Assembly (NCBI GenBank): GCA_030248135.1
Contig: JASANC010004705.1
Coordinates: 1-64,000, forward strand
Length of the DNA: 64,000 nt
Direction: 5' to 3'
Origin: Theristus sp. LFF4_11
Taxonomy: Eukaryota; Nematoda; Chromadorea; Monhysterida; Xyalidae
Under the pieces are notes generated by a model. The model saw only the letters and a program-made list of their open reading frames with translations, was not told the DNA's origin and ran no database searches. The position numbers and the translations under genes were made by a program. Below, piece after piece: positions 44,601 to 56,600 of the stretch (its first letter is position 1; each line of letters opens with the position of its first letter).

Positions 44601-46797
44601 AATGTGGAACAGCACACGTACACCACACCCGCGAGATGCCCGTAATTTCTTTTGCATTTTCACCATACATGTTGCAAGAAAATGCATGAATTTATGGCAA
44701 AAACACTACACAAATATAGTACAAACTTTCCCACCTGCATAGTTCAACAATATCTTTGTTTGTTTTCTTCTTGTTTTCAGATTTTTATGAATTTTTCAGA
44801 TGGCCCAGATTCGTGGAATGCAATCGGCAGTGGCTGTAAGCGGCTGCGTTTGTTCGTTATTAGCAAACTTTTGCAGATTTTAGTTTGAGAGTGCGTTTTT
44901 CTTTTCGTTTTCAATGTTGCACTACCGGGAGCACCAGGGTGTTTTGTTGCTCGTTTTATGGGTATGGCGTTTTATCGGCGTAGCCTTCGTTTTTTAACGT
45001 TAGCAGTAATGTTGTGCGACACTCTAGCGTGCCACTCACATGCAAGAAAAGAGTTGATTCAAAGAACCTCATAGTCAAGCAGATGTTGCACTTGTACGTT
45101 TGTGTGCGTGTCCCATTGATTTTTCTGCCTTCATGGAGCACCGCGTTGAGTAAAAAGGTTTTGATGTTCAAAACTGGAGTTCGTGATTGTTAAATGAATG
45201 TTTTGCAGTGCCCGTAACTTGCAGTCTGGCACTGAGAAATAACTCAACAAATTGTCGACTCAGGTGTCACGTGCGTCACCAGCGTCTGTCATTTTCGTGC
45301 ATGTTCAACAACCAACAGACTTTGTGGAACAGTGGCACTGCCAACAATCTCCAAAACATTCATCATGTCTATTTGCACGCTTTTTAGATATTTTTTGCTG
45401 GCTTAACCGATGGTTTGATAAAAATGTGCAACCTGAAGGTATTTGCAAAATGGCTGTGTGTATTTTTGTACTGTACAAAGTTTACAGGCTATGCGAAGAT
45501 GTGCTTTCGCACGAGTTTTGCGCTTTTTTGTGAATTCACGTTTGACGTTTTGCCATCGTTTACAAAACGCAGGCATATTTCGAAGCTGCTGAAATTGCGG
45601 ACAACGCAGTGTGCAAAAGCTTTGAAGTATGACGCAGAGTTTTTCAGTCAATGTTTATATGACTGCCATTATCAATGTCAGCGCCATAGAAACCCAAAAA
45701 CCCAAGCTCAGATGCTCTTTTTCCACCAGCACTCTCAGTTTTGGCCGGTCATTCCGAATACCATGCTCCCATACATAAACCCTGGCAACCCGTGAAACAA
45801 CACATGGACATGACCAATATCAGCAGCGTGTGAACGGAAAAAGCGCATACCTGAGAAGTGTCATGATTTCGTTAGACTGTGTTATGCGTTCCTGTGCCAG
45901 TGAAATGAAGAAGCAACCGACGGTGTTGCAGCGTTCTGCTGCAGGTGCAACGGATGCGCATGTTCGCCGGCACGATCATGACCGGCGCAGTGGCGAACAA
46001 CGTGCCCGGCGGCGCCGCGGTGATTGGCGCGAACGTGACGACGGAGGGCGCTGCGGGCAGTGAACGTCAGCATCTCACCTATCAGACGGCGGACGAGACC
46101 GACGACGAGCAGCTGGCGACAGCTGGCGGCCGCCTGGCAAACACTTGGAGACAGCTGACACAACGGCTGCTCTGCAGGAGACGCAACTCGAAGCGCACCG
46201 GACGTTAGTTGGCTCAGTTGCATTGGACGCGTTTCCGACTTCCATGGCCAGTTCTAACGAGCACGTAATCGATTGAACACTTGATTGCTGTCACCCTTGT
46301 GCAACCGGTGACAAATTTAACGTTTGTAATGTGTGTTTGTTTAAACCTGCCATTTTTTCGCAGAGTACAGAGCTTGCGAAGCTTTCGATTACAGTATAAG
46401 AACGAATGTATCACACGCCAGTTGTGGCTAAATATGCTTGCTTGCCATTCTGATGCCGTTCTTTCTTTGTTCACGAGCTCTGTATTCTGCGAAAGAGTGA
46501 CAGGTTTGAACAAACATACTGTATCATGTTTTTTTCCTGATTTCAGTGGCAGGCGTGATGCAAAAGTCGGCTCGTCGTCGTCAAAAACTGATGCACGCCA
46601 AAGACCCCGGCATTTCGGTGGACAAAATCGACAACATTTCAAAGTTTCTGTTTCCATTTCTGTACATTTCGTTCAACGTCGTCTACTGGAGCGCGTTCTT
46701 GTACTGGATACCGGATGAAATCAATTCGTGGCAAGACCTGGTTGATTCCGGATACGGCAACGAGACGATCATGGCCATTACTAGGCCCGATAATTAA
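41619..46797 (+). CDS. Cys-loop ligand-gated anion channel subunit, GRD-like GABA receptor type (512 aa)
   Basis: Nine exons, all in phase: 41619-41787, 42073-42140, 42224-42357, 42414-42512, 42756-42982, 43279-43431, 43885-44063, 45945-46203, 46547-46797; total exactly 513 codons including TAA. The ATG at 41619 opens a short hydrophobic leader ([15 protein letters not shown]). Binding-domain landmarks are [41 protein letters not shown] and Cys-loop [15 protein letters not shown] (13 residues between cysteines). M1 is [21 protein letters not shown]2 starts [20 protein letters not shown], with Met at 6' in place of the usual Thr. M3 is [20 protein letters not shown], and M4 lies near the C-terminus. 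Exon 5 (227 bp) equals the usual 83- and 138-bp exons fused. Similar to its neighbour at 47018-50058. Confidence 0.92.
43015..43101. repeat. Palindromic MITE, copy 2 (GRD-like receptor intron)
   Basis: Opens GCGGCATTCATGAAGCAGTA and closes GTCATGAATGCCCC, the same termini as copy 1 (25221-25294). It lies in the intron between exons 5 and 6. Confidence 0.7.
43564..43790. mobile_element. Tc1-end MITE, copy 1 (227 bp)
   Basis: Begins CAGTATGTTCGTTTAAACCT and ends AAGTGACAGGTTTAATAAAA-CATATTT. The inner part of the inverted repeat is TTTTCGCAGAATCAATAATG on the left and GCTCTGTATTCTGCGAAA on the right. It is not coding. Related copies are at 46331-46521 and 59135-59356. It lies between exons 6 and 7 of the GRD-like receptor gene. 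Confidence 0.65.
46331..46521. mobile_element. Tc1-end MITE, copy 2 (about 191 bp)
   Basis: Left end TGTTTGTTTAAACCTGCCAT then TTTTTCGCAGAGTACAGAGC. The right end is the inverted partner GAGCTCTGTATTCTGCGAAA then AGTGACAGGTTTGAACAAAC-ATACTG, followed by TA. It lies in the last intron of the GRD-like receptor. Confidence 0.7.
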
Positions 46798-46923
46798 AAT
46801 GTGACCATCAATTTTTGTGTCATCTGTAAATAGTGTTTTTCAACTGCACAATTTTTGAACTGGTTATGCAGTACTGTTTTCAAAGAATCCATTGGTTTTA
46901 TATTTTGTGCAAAAATCTCTACG

Positions 46924-46929
46924 AATAAA
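46924..46929 (+). terminator. Polyadenylation signal AATAAA of the plus-strand GRD-like receptor
   Basis: Canonical hexamer 127 bp after the stop. Only 220 bp separate this gene's stop from the stop of the convergent gene, so the two 3' UTRs may overlap. Confidence 0.5.
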
Positions 46930-47017
46930 ATTTTACCGGACATTATTCTAAAAATACAAACAAACAACATGAAAACAATGCAAAAAACAACAAGAACAAG
47001 TTCCGCAATATTTCCTA

Positions 47018-50000
47018 TTACTCATCTTCAGCATAGAAAATGTAAAACAGCCAGTAGCAGATGTGGAACAGCAGAAAGCTGGCCGGAAACAGAATCTTCG
47101 ACCAAGTGTCCACCAACGAGATTTTGCGTTTGACATTCTCGGCCAACGCTGGGTCGTGCCGATTGCCATCTTCGCCATCGCCATCGTCATCCTGACCTTC
47201 TGCCGCCATTTCTAAGCTCATTTGGCGGACTCGACTGCGCAGACACGACAGCTGCCGTTGGAACTGGGCGTAGCTGGAGAGAACGGAACAAAAGTGTGAC
47301 AAATTGTTTGGAATCCAACCATTGCTGGGTGATCTTAGCCTTTTGAGCGTTTGAATCGCAAAAAAATTTGAATAAGAAGCTTTTAACGGAAACGTGAGTG
47401 CAAAAAACTGAAAAACCCGAAAAGACGTCAACTCACGGTCTCTTCTTTCTAGAGACAATGGCGAAGAAGCTATAAAAATGGATGAAAATTTTCTCAACGG
47501 TCATGCAGCAATCAACTAAAATTAGGAAAAAAAGTAAAAAAGTAGTAACGTTTGCGCAGCCTCTGTGGTGTTTCGTGAGGGTGGTCGATCAGCCGACTGC
47601 AGGTGGTCCGTTGCAAACAATGGCGCAGTCAACGCCACAAAGCTGCTCGCGCACTGCTCAGTGTTGTTGTTGTTGTTATTGTTGTTGTTGTTTTCGCCAG
47701 TGGACTGCTCGTTGTTGCTGATGCTCGTTCGATTCGCTGTAATAAACGCAGTTTTGTTTTCTCCTCTGCGGTGTAACTAACTTTTTTTATATACAGCTTC
47801 CAAGAACGACTCGCTTCAGCAGCAGCCGCACCTGCACTGCCCCTCGAATGTATGGATCGCTGTCGGAGTCGTGCGTTGGACGACGTTCGTCGGCTGACCA
47901 GCTTGGACGGCGACGGCACCCGCAGCGCGTATGGCCCACTGAGCATGTTCGCTGCTTGCCGCTGCAGCTCCTGAAAACGGGGACGCCCGGAACTGAAAGC
48001 GTTTCAACTGGCAACTGTGATTGGTAAACTAAAGTGCACGCACCTACAGTATGATCTTTTATTTTGGTCCTGCAACTCAATGCGGGCATAGATAGGTAAA
48101 CAGCTTCATGGATGACGCGGGCATTCAAAATTGGTAAAGTGATCCGAGTCCCCTACATAGGGCCGAGACACTGACTTTGAATTGCCACATAAAGATTGAA
48201 ACTAGTTTTCTTTCCACGTCTGCACACGGATTCAGTCGCAGAGCTATGATAAAAAATTGATATTAGCTACATATGCGTCACTAAATACTGCTTCGAAAAT
48301 GCCGCTTTTATCAGCGATGCACAACACACCAAACAAGCACACACACAGCACACCCTGACTCGGCGCACGTGCACCAGATGCGTGTAGTGGATGACGATGT
48401 ACTCGACGAGCGCAGCCAGCACGAAGCCGAACGAGACGAACAGGAAAATGTCGATGGCGGTGGCGTAGTGCACCGGCGGGAACTCGTCGCGGACGCCAAG
48501 TCGCAGCGTCGTCAGCGTCATCACGGTCATCACACCTGAGAGCCGTGAGTCACTTTGAAAACATTTCATTAAACTGACCAATCAGAAAGAAGACAGATGG
48601 TGCTGGTGAGCACTTTGTGGAAAACAGAATTTCGAAGACGACGAAATTGGCGAACCGAGCGAGCAGCGCGCAATCGCCGCCTCCTGGTTGATCCAGAAGG
48701 ACACCCAGCTGAGCATGACGATCATGCTGCACGGCACGTAGATTTGCAGAACGTAGTAGCCCTGGAAAGCAAACACGAGTGCACGTTATAAATTGGAAAA
48801 AGATAAAAACATGCTGGAGTCTCTGGCTCTCGCCTTGCTGCAGTGACACACCACTTTGATACAAGCATGCAATCGCCCATCGAACGTCAATGCACCTGTT
48901 GTCTGTAGAGCGTCAACTCGGCGATCAACACTGACGAATTCTCCTTTGCCCTGACCGAAGGCACCGAGTCGCTGCCGTAGATGCGAATTTTGTCCAATGT
49001 GAACTGCGACACTTCCAGGCCGCCATCTTTGCTGCCGTTCGGTTTGATGCCGGACCAACGATACTGGAGGTCTTTCGATGAGTGACCGACTGAGAAAACA
49101 GTAAAAGATTTTTTCAGTATTCACAATGCAGTTTTTTTTGGGAGCTGAGCAGTTAATAAACTCTATAATTTTGTTGTCACTCACGACTGCCAATCTCCAG
49201 CGTGCACTGCTGCTTGTCCATTGGGAAGCGCCGCAGTTGCATCAAGCATCGCGCCGTCACCGTCAAACTGAACAGACAAACAGGCACATTCCAACGATCC
49301 GACTCTTTCGTGGCGGTGTCTTTTTATGAGCTAACCGTTGTGAGAGCAGTATCATTCCATCACTGCGCATGCGCAACAGTCGATTCGGCACGGTCAACTT
49401 GTGCAGATAGGAGTTCTTGCCGTTTCGAATGTATCTGTAATTCGATTGGAAACGCCTGAAGGTAAAATTCAAATTCGAAACAAGTTGCAACCGAACCGCA
49501 CGAACGTGTCCGGCCTCCATATTTCGTCCAGCACTCTCTGTGCGTTCAGCGGCAGCACCACGGTGTCGTTCGCTTGTGCGCCATCCGCCTCGGACGACGC
49601 ACCATCGCTGTCGTTTGGGGCGCGCACCGGTGCGGCCCCGATCGCAGACGCCGGCGTCGTTGTGCGTGACTGCGTGCTGTTGGTCGTGTCAAACTGTAGT
49701 CGTTTGTCGCGCCACATTTGCCGGAAATAGCAATGCAACGAGAACTCCATTCGACTCTCGGACACTTCGCCGAGGCCGAGAATGGCGATGTTCACTTGCA
49801 CCAGCACCGGGTCATCTGCCAAATTGGAAAATGCACGCACGCAACATCCCAACAAAGTCATGTTTGAGTGTAACTGGTGCACGCCCCACCTGGATATCCG
49901 GGTCTGATCTTGTTGTCGTAGTTGAGCAGTATCTTCGACAGTGTGTTCGTGACGTACTGCGCACGCACGTTCATGTATGCATGTGTGCCCGGCAGCAGTT

Positions 50001-50058
50001 GAAAGTTCAACTGCGCTGTCATCAGCGCCACTCGCGCCACCATCACAGAGACGTCCAT
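47018..50058 (-). CDS. Cys-loop ligand-gated anion channel subunit, GRD-like GABA receptor type, second paralogue (525 aa)
   Basis: Nine minus-strand exons in phase: 49890-50058, 49497-49815, 49336-49434, 49185-49267, 48896-49089, 48656-48761, 48360-48535, 47795-47970, 47018-47273; exactly 526 codons with TAA. The ATG at 50058 opens a leader ([17 protein letters not shown]). Landmarks: [41 protein letters not shown], Cys-loop [16 protein letters not shown]1 [21 protein letters not shown]2 is [20 protein letters not shown]: Ile replaces the Pro before Ala-Arg, Met is at 6' and Met at 9'. M3 is [21 protein letters not shown] low-complexity insert sits after WRDKRLQF (Thr/Ser/Asp-rich, about 40 residues). 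The 68-bp exon is fused to the next one (319 bp). The protein ends FYIFYAEDE. Confidence 0.92.
48260..48305 (-). repeat. Palindromic MITE, half copy 3 (second GRD-like receptor intron)
   Basis: On the minus strand it reads GCGGCATTTTCGAAGCAGTA then TTTAGTGACGCATATGTAGC, matching the left half of copies 1 and 2. It lies in the intron downstream of the M2-M3 exon. Confidence 0.55.
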
Positions 50059-53000
50059 TTTTTGGAGAGCGTGTGCAGAAATCAGGCCTGAAAATTCAAA
50101 ACAAACGAAGAATATAGGATTCTCTACCATTTATCCAATATCGTTCAACCAAAAACATGGCCTCCTTGTTTGTATCAAATTGCCACATAAAACCGTGGCA
50201 CCCATGTGCGCAAAGGGCGACGCCGATGTTTTTTTTGTCAAGTAGATCTTTTATTGGCGCGCAAGATCGAACAAGCATGAGCGCAGATGCGGGCGCCGCA
50301 CACACGGACAATACGGGCGCATGCCACTTAGCCGGCAGTTATGACATGTCATGTTTTGGCAGGCTACTTTTCGAATAAGTTTTGAAGGGCACACACACAA
50401 AGGAGATACACAAACAATAAAGCCGATACATGAACACGCAGTCACTCACTATACGTGCGTCCGTAAATCGCAGCGACCGGTTCATATTTGTCATAGAGTT
50501 TTTATATCCACCCGCGTGTGGCGTGTGCTCGAGAAGCGTGTGTGTGTGTTTAGAAGAGCATCTCCCAATGGGCTTGTTTGTCAGAAAGTATAGTGGCACA
50601 TTCGTATACATGTTAGGACAATCACAACAATACGATTAATATGAGATTTGGTGATTAATTTCAGCGACTGCGGCGGCTTAATGTCGTCTATCGTATTGCA
50701 TTAGCAGTGACGTAGCAGTCAGTGCTGCTACCAGCTCGACCGTCCGTGACTATTTTAAAAATGTTAGTCAGCCTGTGAAAAATACCGACAACGATCAAAC
50801 ATAGTGATAGTCAACGTTAAAAACCTGACAGCCTGATTGAGCACATCATATGGGACCATTTGACCAATTAGTGCTTACTGCACTTCAGTTGATGCCTGCA
50901 AGCAAGACTCGGCCAACAAGTTTGAATTGTTTCCGCTAAATCATATTCTGCTGAACGACACGTTTTTTAAGTCGCCCAAATTTTGCAAGCGCATTCCAGC
51001 ATTTGATACAAAGCGCCATGAGGGCCGCTTGTCATCTGAGCACACGGTTCACGGAGCAAACGCGTTGTGGAATCATACGAGATAAATGTCGTTTGAAGGC
51101 TGCTGCTGTGGACACATCGTTTCAAGGTCCATTAAGCGTGAGAAAACAAAGCGATACACAGACGGTGGAAGCAATCGTACTCAAACATGATTGTTTTTGA
51201 TCGCAACTGTGAACATGTGCATACATGTCATAAACAGAATGCGCGAAACGTTCACGGGTCGAAACCGAAAAAGACCTTCGTGCGCATATTGCCCGAGAAA
51301 AACGCGCAATAAAGAAGTGCAAGGTTTATCAGCCAGTGTATTTGCAGGCCAGAACAGTTGCGTCGCCCTGGAACGACCTTGCACACGATTCTTTGTCGCG
51401 TTCAGTGACGCAACACTGAAAAGCCTCCAATTTTGTTAGCGAATAAAAACCGACGACTTGGCTTGTGGCGTCATAATTTCCGCGGCCCCGTGGGTCCGTT
51501 TAGTGCATATATTCAAACTGGTGCGCCGCCAAAATGAAATGCAACACACGAAGCACTTATAGTACGATTACAGTTTTTCTTGTTGCCACTTTGACCGAAG
51601 TTTTTCAACGAAATTCACAGGCAGGCAGACCGTGACGAGACACCGTTTTCCGGTCTCGATCCAGAGTCCCGCCGAGGAAGTGAGATTCGAAATTCAAATC
51701 CAGTGACAGTTTTTAAACGTAAAATGCAGACACGAAAAAATGTTCATGAAACAGTACTTTGCAACTGTCTATATAGTTGGCCGTTAACAGCAATGCAATG
51801 TGAAAAAGCGCTGCTTGAGATGAGTAACGACTCTTCACCGGAACGATTTGCTTCTGCCAAGCGTGAAAGTAACCGCAATCGCTTGCTTCTCGTCAGGCGA
51901 GCGCTCTCTCTTTTGATCGTATCAAAAATTCATTAGTTCAAGCTTAGAGCATGTTTCATGTAAATCTTATCTCGACGAAAGCTAGAGGAGAGAATTTTGT
52001 TTTATGTCTTCTGGGCATGCACGGAATACAAAAAAACAGTATGACCGACCGTGTTATAAGGAAAATAGATTTATTTTCTTGAACTCACAAGCCGAAACAG
52101 CAAACATACCGCACAATTTTGTCGAAATAAAATCAAGTAGGCTAAACTCTCACGAACTTCAGGTCACTATTTACTTTTTTGCTAAACCACCGGAGACCAT
52201 AACGTAGGACCCAATAATCGCTGAAAAATTTTCATTTATAAATTTTGGTTTTTCCTTAAATGAACGACGTGAATGAACAGGAAAAAAACTGAAATTTCTC
52301 TTTCCGTGGCTCGTCTAGTAGCGTGATAAAAATTTGAATGAAAATAAAATAAAACAAAATCTGATCGCAGAAAAGACGTTCAATATAACAGAAATCGGGC
52401 ATACACATGCTGATAAAGAACTATTAAACCAAAACAAATTCAGAAAACCCATTTGCTGGAAATTTCTGACAACAAACAAAACATAGTTATAGAACGTATC
52501 ACATGAATAATTTATAATATAATTCATAAATATTGGTTGGCTTTGCAAGTTTTCATTTGACATAAAACATGTATGAACGCAATAAAAACATGGGATCAGA
52601 CAAAAAAACACAGCAGAAGAACTTTGCTCACAAAGCAAAACGCAAAAGCATAAGATCAAAATGTAATCAATCATCTCTTAAAAAGAAAAAAACCTGACCA
52701 AGCAAAGTATCATAGCTAAAGTCAAAGGGACTGTGGGGAGTTGCGCATTTACTAAGATAAATGTAATATCGGTTAACCGTCAGAAAACATAAATTTGCAG
52801 TCAAGTCTTGCGTTATCATAAAAGACAGTTACCGCAACGTCGAAGGTGGCTCTTTGTCTGGGTTCGTAAATTGCAACAAATTGTTTTAATCTCAGAAAGA
52901 TAACAAGATAAAATTGAAAAGATCTAAATTTCGGATTGTTTTAGTCCAATTTTCATCTGGCAAAGAAGGGCTCGAAAGCAAATAATCAGGAATCGAAAAA

Positions 53001-53672
53001 ATATTCAGAAAAAAAACACAAGAAATCAAAGAAAGACATGTTGAACTCAAAGTTTAAAAATTGCATGATACAAAATAAAAAAGAGTATAAGCTTTAACCG
53101 CAAAAAGCGCACCGAGTTTTTTTTAACATCTGAATGTTTTGAAACAAAAGAACACACAAACAATCGAAAAACTGGGTAGATCAAAAATATCAATATTCAT
53201 CCGCCAAAAAAACACAGAAACTCATGCAAAAAGGCAAACGTTTGTACAGTGCGTTCAAAAATCTCTCAATTTTTACTGTGCTGCAGAGCGGAAACAATTT
53301 CTTTCGACAAAATATGGAAATAACATAAAGTCAAGTTTTCTTCTGGGCGTAGAATGATTTATGGCGAAAAATAAGCTATTACAAAAAAATTCCAAAAAAC
53401 TAGAGAAATCAAAGATTAAAAATGACGATTGAAGCCACACACAAGCTGACTGGAATCACAATTTGTTTCGACAAAGCAGAGACTGATCAAGACAAGATTC
53501 TGAAGAAAAAACACGCACACAAACAAACAGAATAGAAAACAGCAAAAACCGAAAAAATTGCAACAAAAAATTGCTAATAAGCAGCAACAAACCAGTGCCC
53601 CCGCTGTACAAATAATCCGCAAGACCAGCGTTTGGCACCGTTCAGCACTGCCCAACAACGCAGCGTTTGCCT
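50059..53672. other. Intergenic, AT-rich, no gene recognised
   Basis: This lies between the start of the minus-strand receptor and the stop of the formin, so it should hold the receptor promoter (near 50.1 kb) and the formin 3' UTR. The part at 52.2-53.6 kb is strongly A-rich with no long frame. A minus-strand AATAAA (TTTATT at 52070-52075) is one candidate formin polyadenylation site. No repeats with clear ends were seen. Confidence 0.45.
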
Positions 53673-56600
53673 CTAATACGCGTTCTCCACACTCGGCCGT
53701 TTGTGAGCGCGCGCGGCAACCGGCGGCGGCGGGTGTCTCGGCCGCTGTTGCTTGGCGTGCGTGCGCCTTTGGTGTTGATGTTGTTCACTGTCGAACGACG
53801 CCGGCGACGTGCCGTTCGGATTACTCGTGAGAATGTTGATCATTGCGGCCGTGGTCGCCGCTGCTGAATTGGCCGCCGTTGCAGCTGGGTGAGTCACCGA
53901 TGTTTGCGTGCTCGGCGGCTTTGCACGGCGATTCGACGGATCGAACGTTACGTACGGCTCCTCGCGCATGCCTGTGTGATACAATTTGGCGGTTAGGCAC
54001 CGTTCGGGAAGCTTTGTCGCTTCTGTGGCTCGGTGGTTAGCACGCTCGCCTTCAATCCAGAAGGTGGCTGATTCGATCCCTCTATGAAGGATGACAAATT
54101 GCCGCTACTGTAGCTCTCTACTCCAATTACTGCATTGGTTTCAACAAAAAACATTTGGATTCGCTGCCCTCCGGGGATATAGCGCCCGCAGGCTACCGAA
54201 ACCGAAATCGGGCTAAGATCACTGGTGCCCCCAGGACAGAGCGGGACTCAAAGGCTGTCCCCCTCACGTGGCGAGGGTATTGGTTTCACGGGATGATGAG
54301 CCGTCCGTTCCCCAAATCCACCGAAGTTTGGGTACCTTCCGGTTTCCGGAATCGGTGAGGGGGAGCTTCAAATAAGAAAACTGAGGAGCTTCGCCGTGGC
54401 GTAAGTGAATACTCGAACACTTAGAAGAGACGTAAATTATAATTATTAGTGAAGCGGCTATTTGAAGTGAAGGACAGCAAAACTGCTTATTAGATGAACG
54501 TAAAGTGAAGCGACGTGAACGAGATACACGTTTCAACCACAATGGGCCTGAGTGGCCAAAACAAGTTGAATGCGTTACGCGGTGTGCGAATTCAGAAACG
54601 ATTGAAGAAACAAACAAACGCTGTGTTATCCATTTCCAAACATTCCATCAATGGATCACGAGCACAGCCACCGAGCGTATGACTCACAGTTGATGATGTC
54701 GTCCAGTGCACCGTCATAGAGTTCGTTGGTGTCGCGGACAGCGAGTCTGCCGGTGGACGGCTGGTCCCTGCTGCGGCTGCGTTTCGCGTGTGCCGGCTGC
54801 ACGCCCAGCAATTGCGACAGTTCGTCGTTCACGGCCGCCTGTCGCTCTGCCTGCGACGCCCCGCTCGCCCGGGCGCGTTTGCTTGCGGCCAGCTCTTCCT
54901 TTCGTTGCTCCTCGTCTCGCGCGCGCTGAGCGAAAAATTTGGGTTTTTTCTGTGAAAGACGGAAACTGGGGATAAGTGGATAATCCAACTTTGACTCCTG
55001 TATCTATTAACTGACGTTTTGCTGACCAAAAAACAACGCAAACTCGGAACGTAAAAGGGCCACAAAATTGCACAACACACACAGACGAACAACAAAAGAG
55101 TGGACACCAAAGGGGTGGTCCTCTGCTGACATAATTTCTGAAAGGCATGCAATTCCGAACTCCTGCCTTACCCATTCCAGCTCTGCCGCCTGTTGATTGT
55201 AAAAGGAATGAAGCGTTATTTAGACTAACTCTTGGTGAAAAATGATAAAACTATAAAATGCGGTGAAATTTACCTGTTCTGCCTTTGCTCGTTCAATATT
55301 CTCTTCGTCTGCTTGTTTGAAGTTGCGCACAAAGTTGACGAGCACAATGAAGAATGCGTTTGGCGACGTCGTCTTCAATGATTCACCGTAGAACTCGGCA
55401 CACTTTCGGAAAGCGTCCTGAAATTTCAGTTGCTCGTTATGTCACTTGGAATGGCCGAGCAATCAGCACGCTCCATTTCCAAACAGCCAATCCAATCACA
55501 GACGTATGCGTTTAGCCCCCACCTGTGCCAGTTTGCAGTTGTCTCTGAGTTTCTCCATGCGCGGCTCACACTCCTGCAGAAATGCGACCAGCGTCTCCGG
55601 GCACTCTGCAGCTTTCAGCTCGCGCTCGCTCTTCGCCAGACTGTAGCCTTTCTCAAGTTCAGCGACGTCGCTCAGGATTGATTCGAGTGAGACTGAAAAA
55701 CAGTCGATGTCAGAGTTAGCATGAAACAACAAACACGCCACTGCAGTTCACAGCAAATGGATCGTTTTTACACAGTTGGCGAAAAAAATTTCAAGATATG
55801 CACGAACTATTGGAGGCTCGATCCATGAATTTCAGCTGTTCGTAGAACTTCATCAGCTCCGGATATTTGTGTCGGATGCTTGCGACAATCACGTGCAACA
55901 GCGAGATGCTCTTGTTCACCGGACTCTTCATGTGCGCCAACTGAAAAAGCACAGCGTTGAGTATATTTTCGTTGAGTTTTTTTAAATTTATAGCTCTCTC
56001 CCCTGGACTGATTCCAGAAACCAGAACCACGTACCAAACTTCGGTGGTCTGGTGAGAACAAACGTTTACAGTCCTGTGTGGGCCAACGCCCACGCCATGA
56101 GAGGGGGACAGCCTCTGTGTGAGGCTATCAAGCCAATCTCAAACGTTTGTTTCACGAATCCAACAAAGCACCCCAGCACCGACCGTCTCAAGCGACTGCA
56201 GTTTGAATCCGTAGACGCCGCCCCTTCGGCCGCTGTTCATGTAGTTGCCATAGGCGAGCACAATCTCGAGCACTCGGTGGAATTGTTTCGCTTCTCGGAC
56301 GCATTTCGACGCCGCCGTTAGATTGGTGAATTGCTGCAAAAAAACCGGAAAGATACACACCCGAAACAAAGAATAAGATCAAAAAGCGATCCAAAAAATC
56401 AGAAACCAAGAAAAGCAAACCGGATCAATCAGATTAACGCTGTCCCAGAAATTGCCCATGAACGACATTACGTGCAGCTTGTGCGTGAGACGCTCGATCT
56501 TGCAGAGCTGCGTGTGGCAAAGAAATGTATCACTCACAGCGGGTTATTGATTTTCAACGAACGTTTATTGCTGTTTTAAGTGGGTATAGGTATTTATATT

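Noticed and set aside
54019..54095. Possible tRNA gene
   Set aside because: The A and B boxes are present, but the anticodon arm does not fold and the sequence continues into a repeated body and tail, so it is a SINE head.
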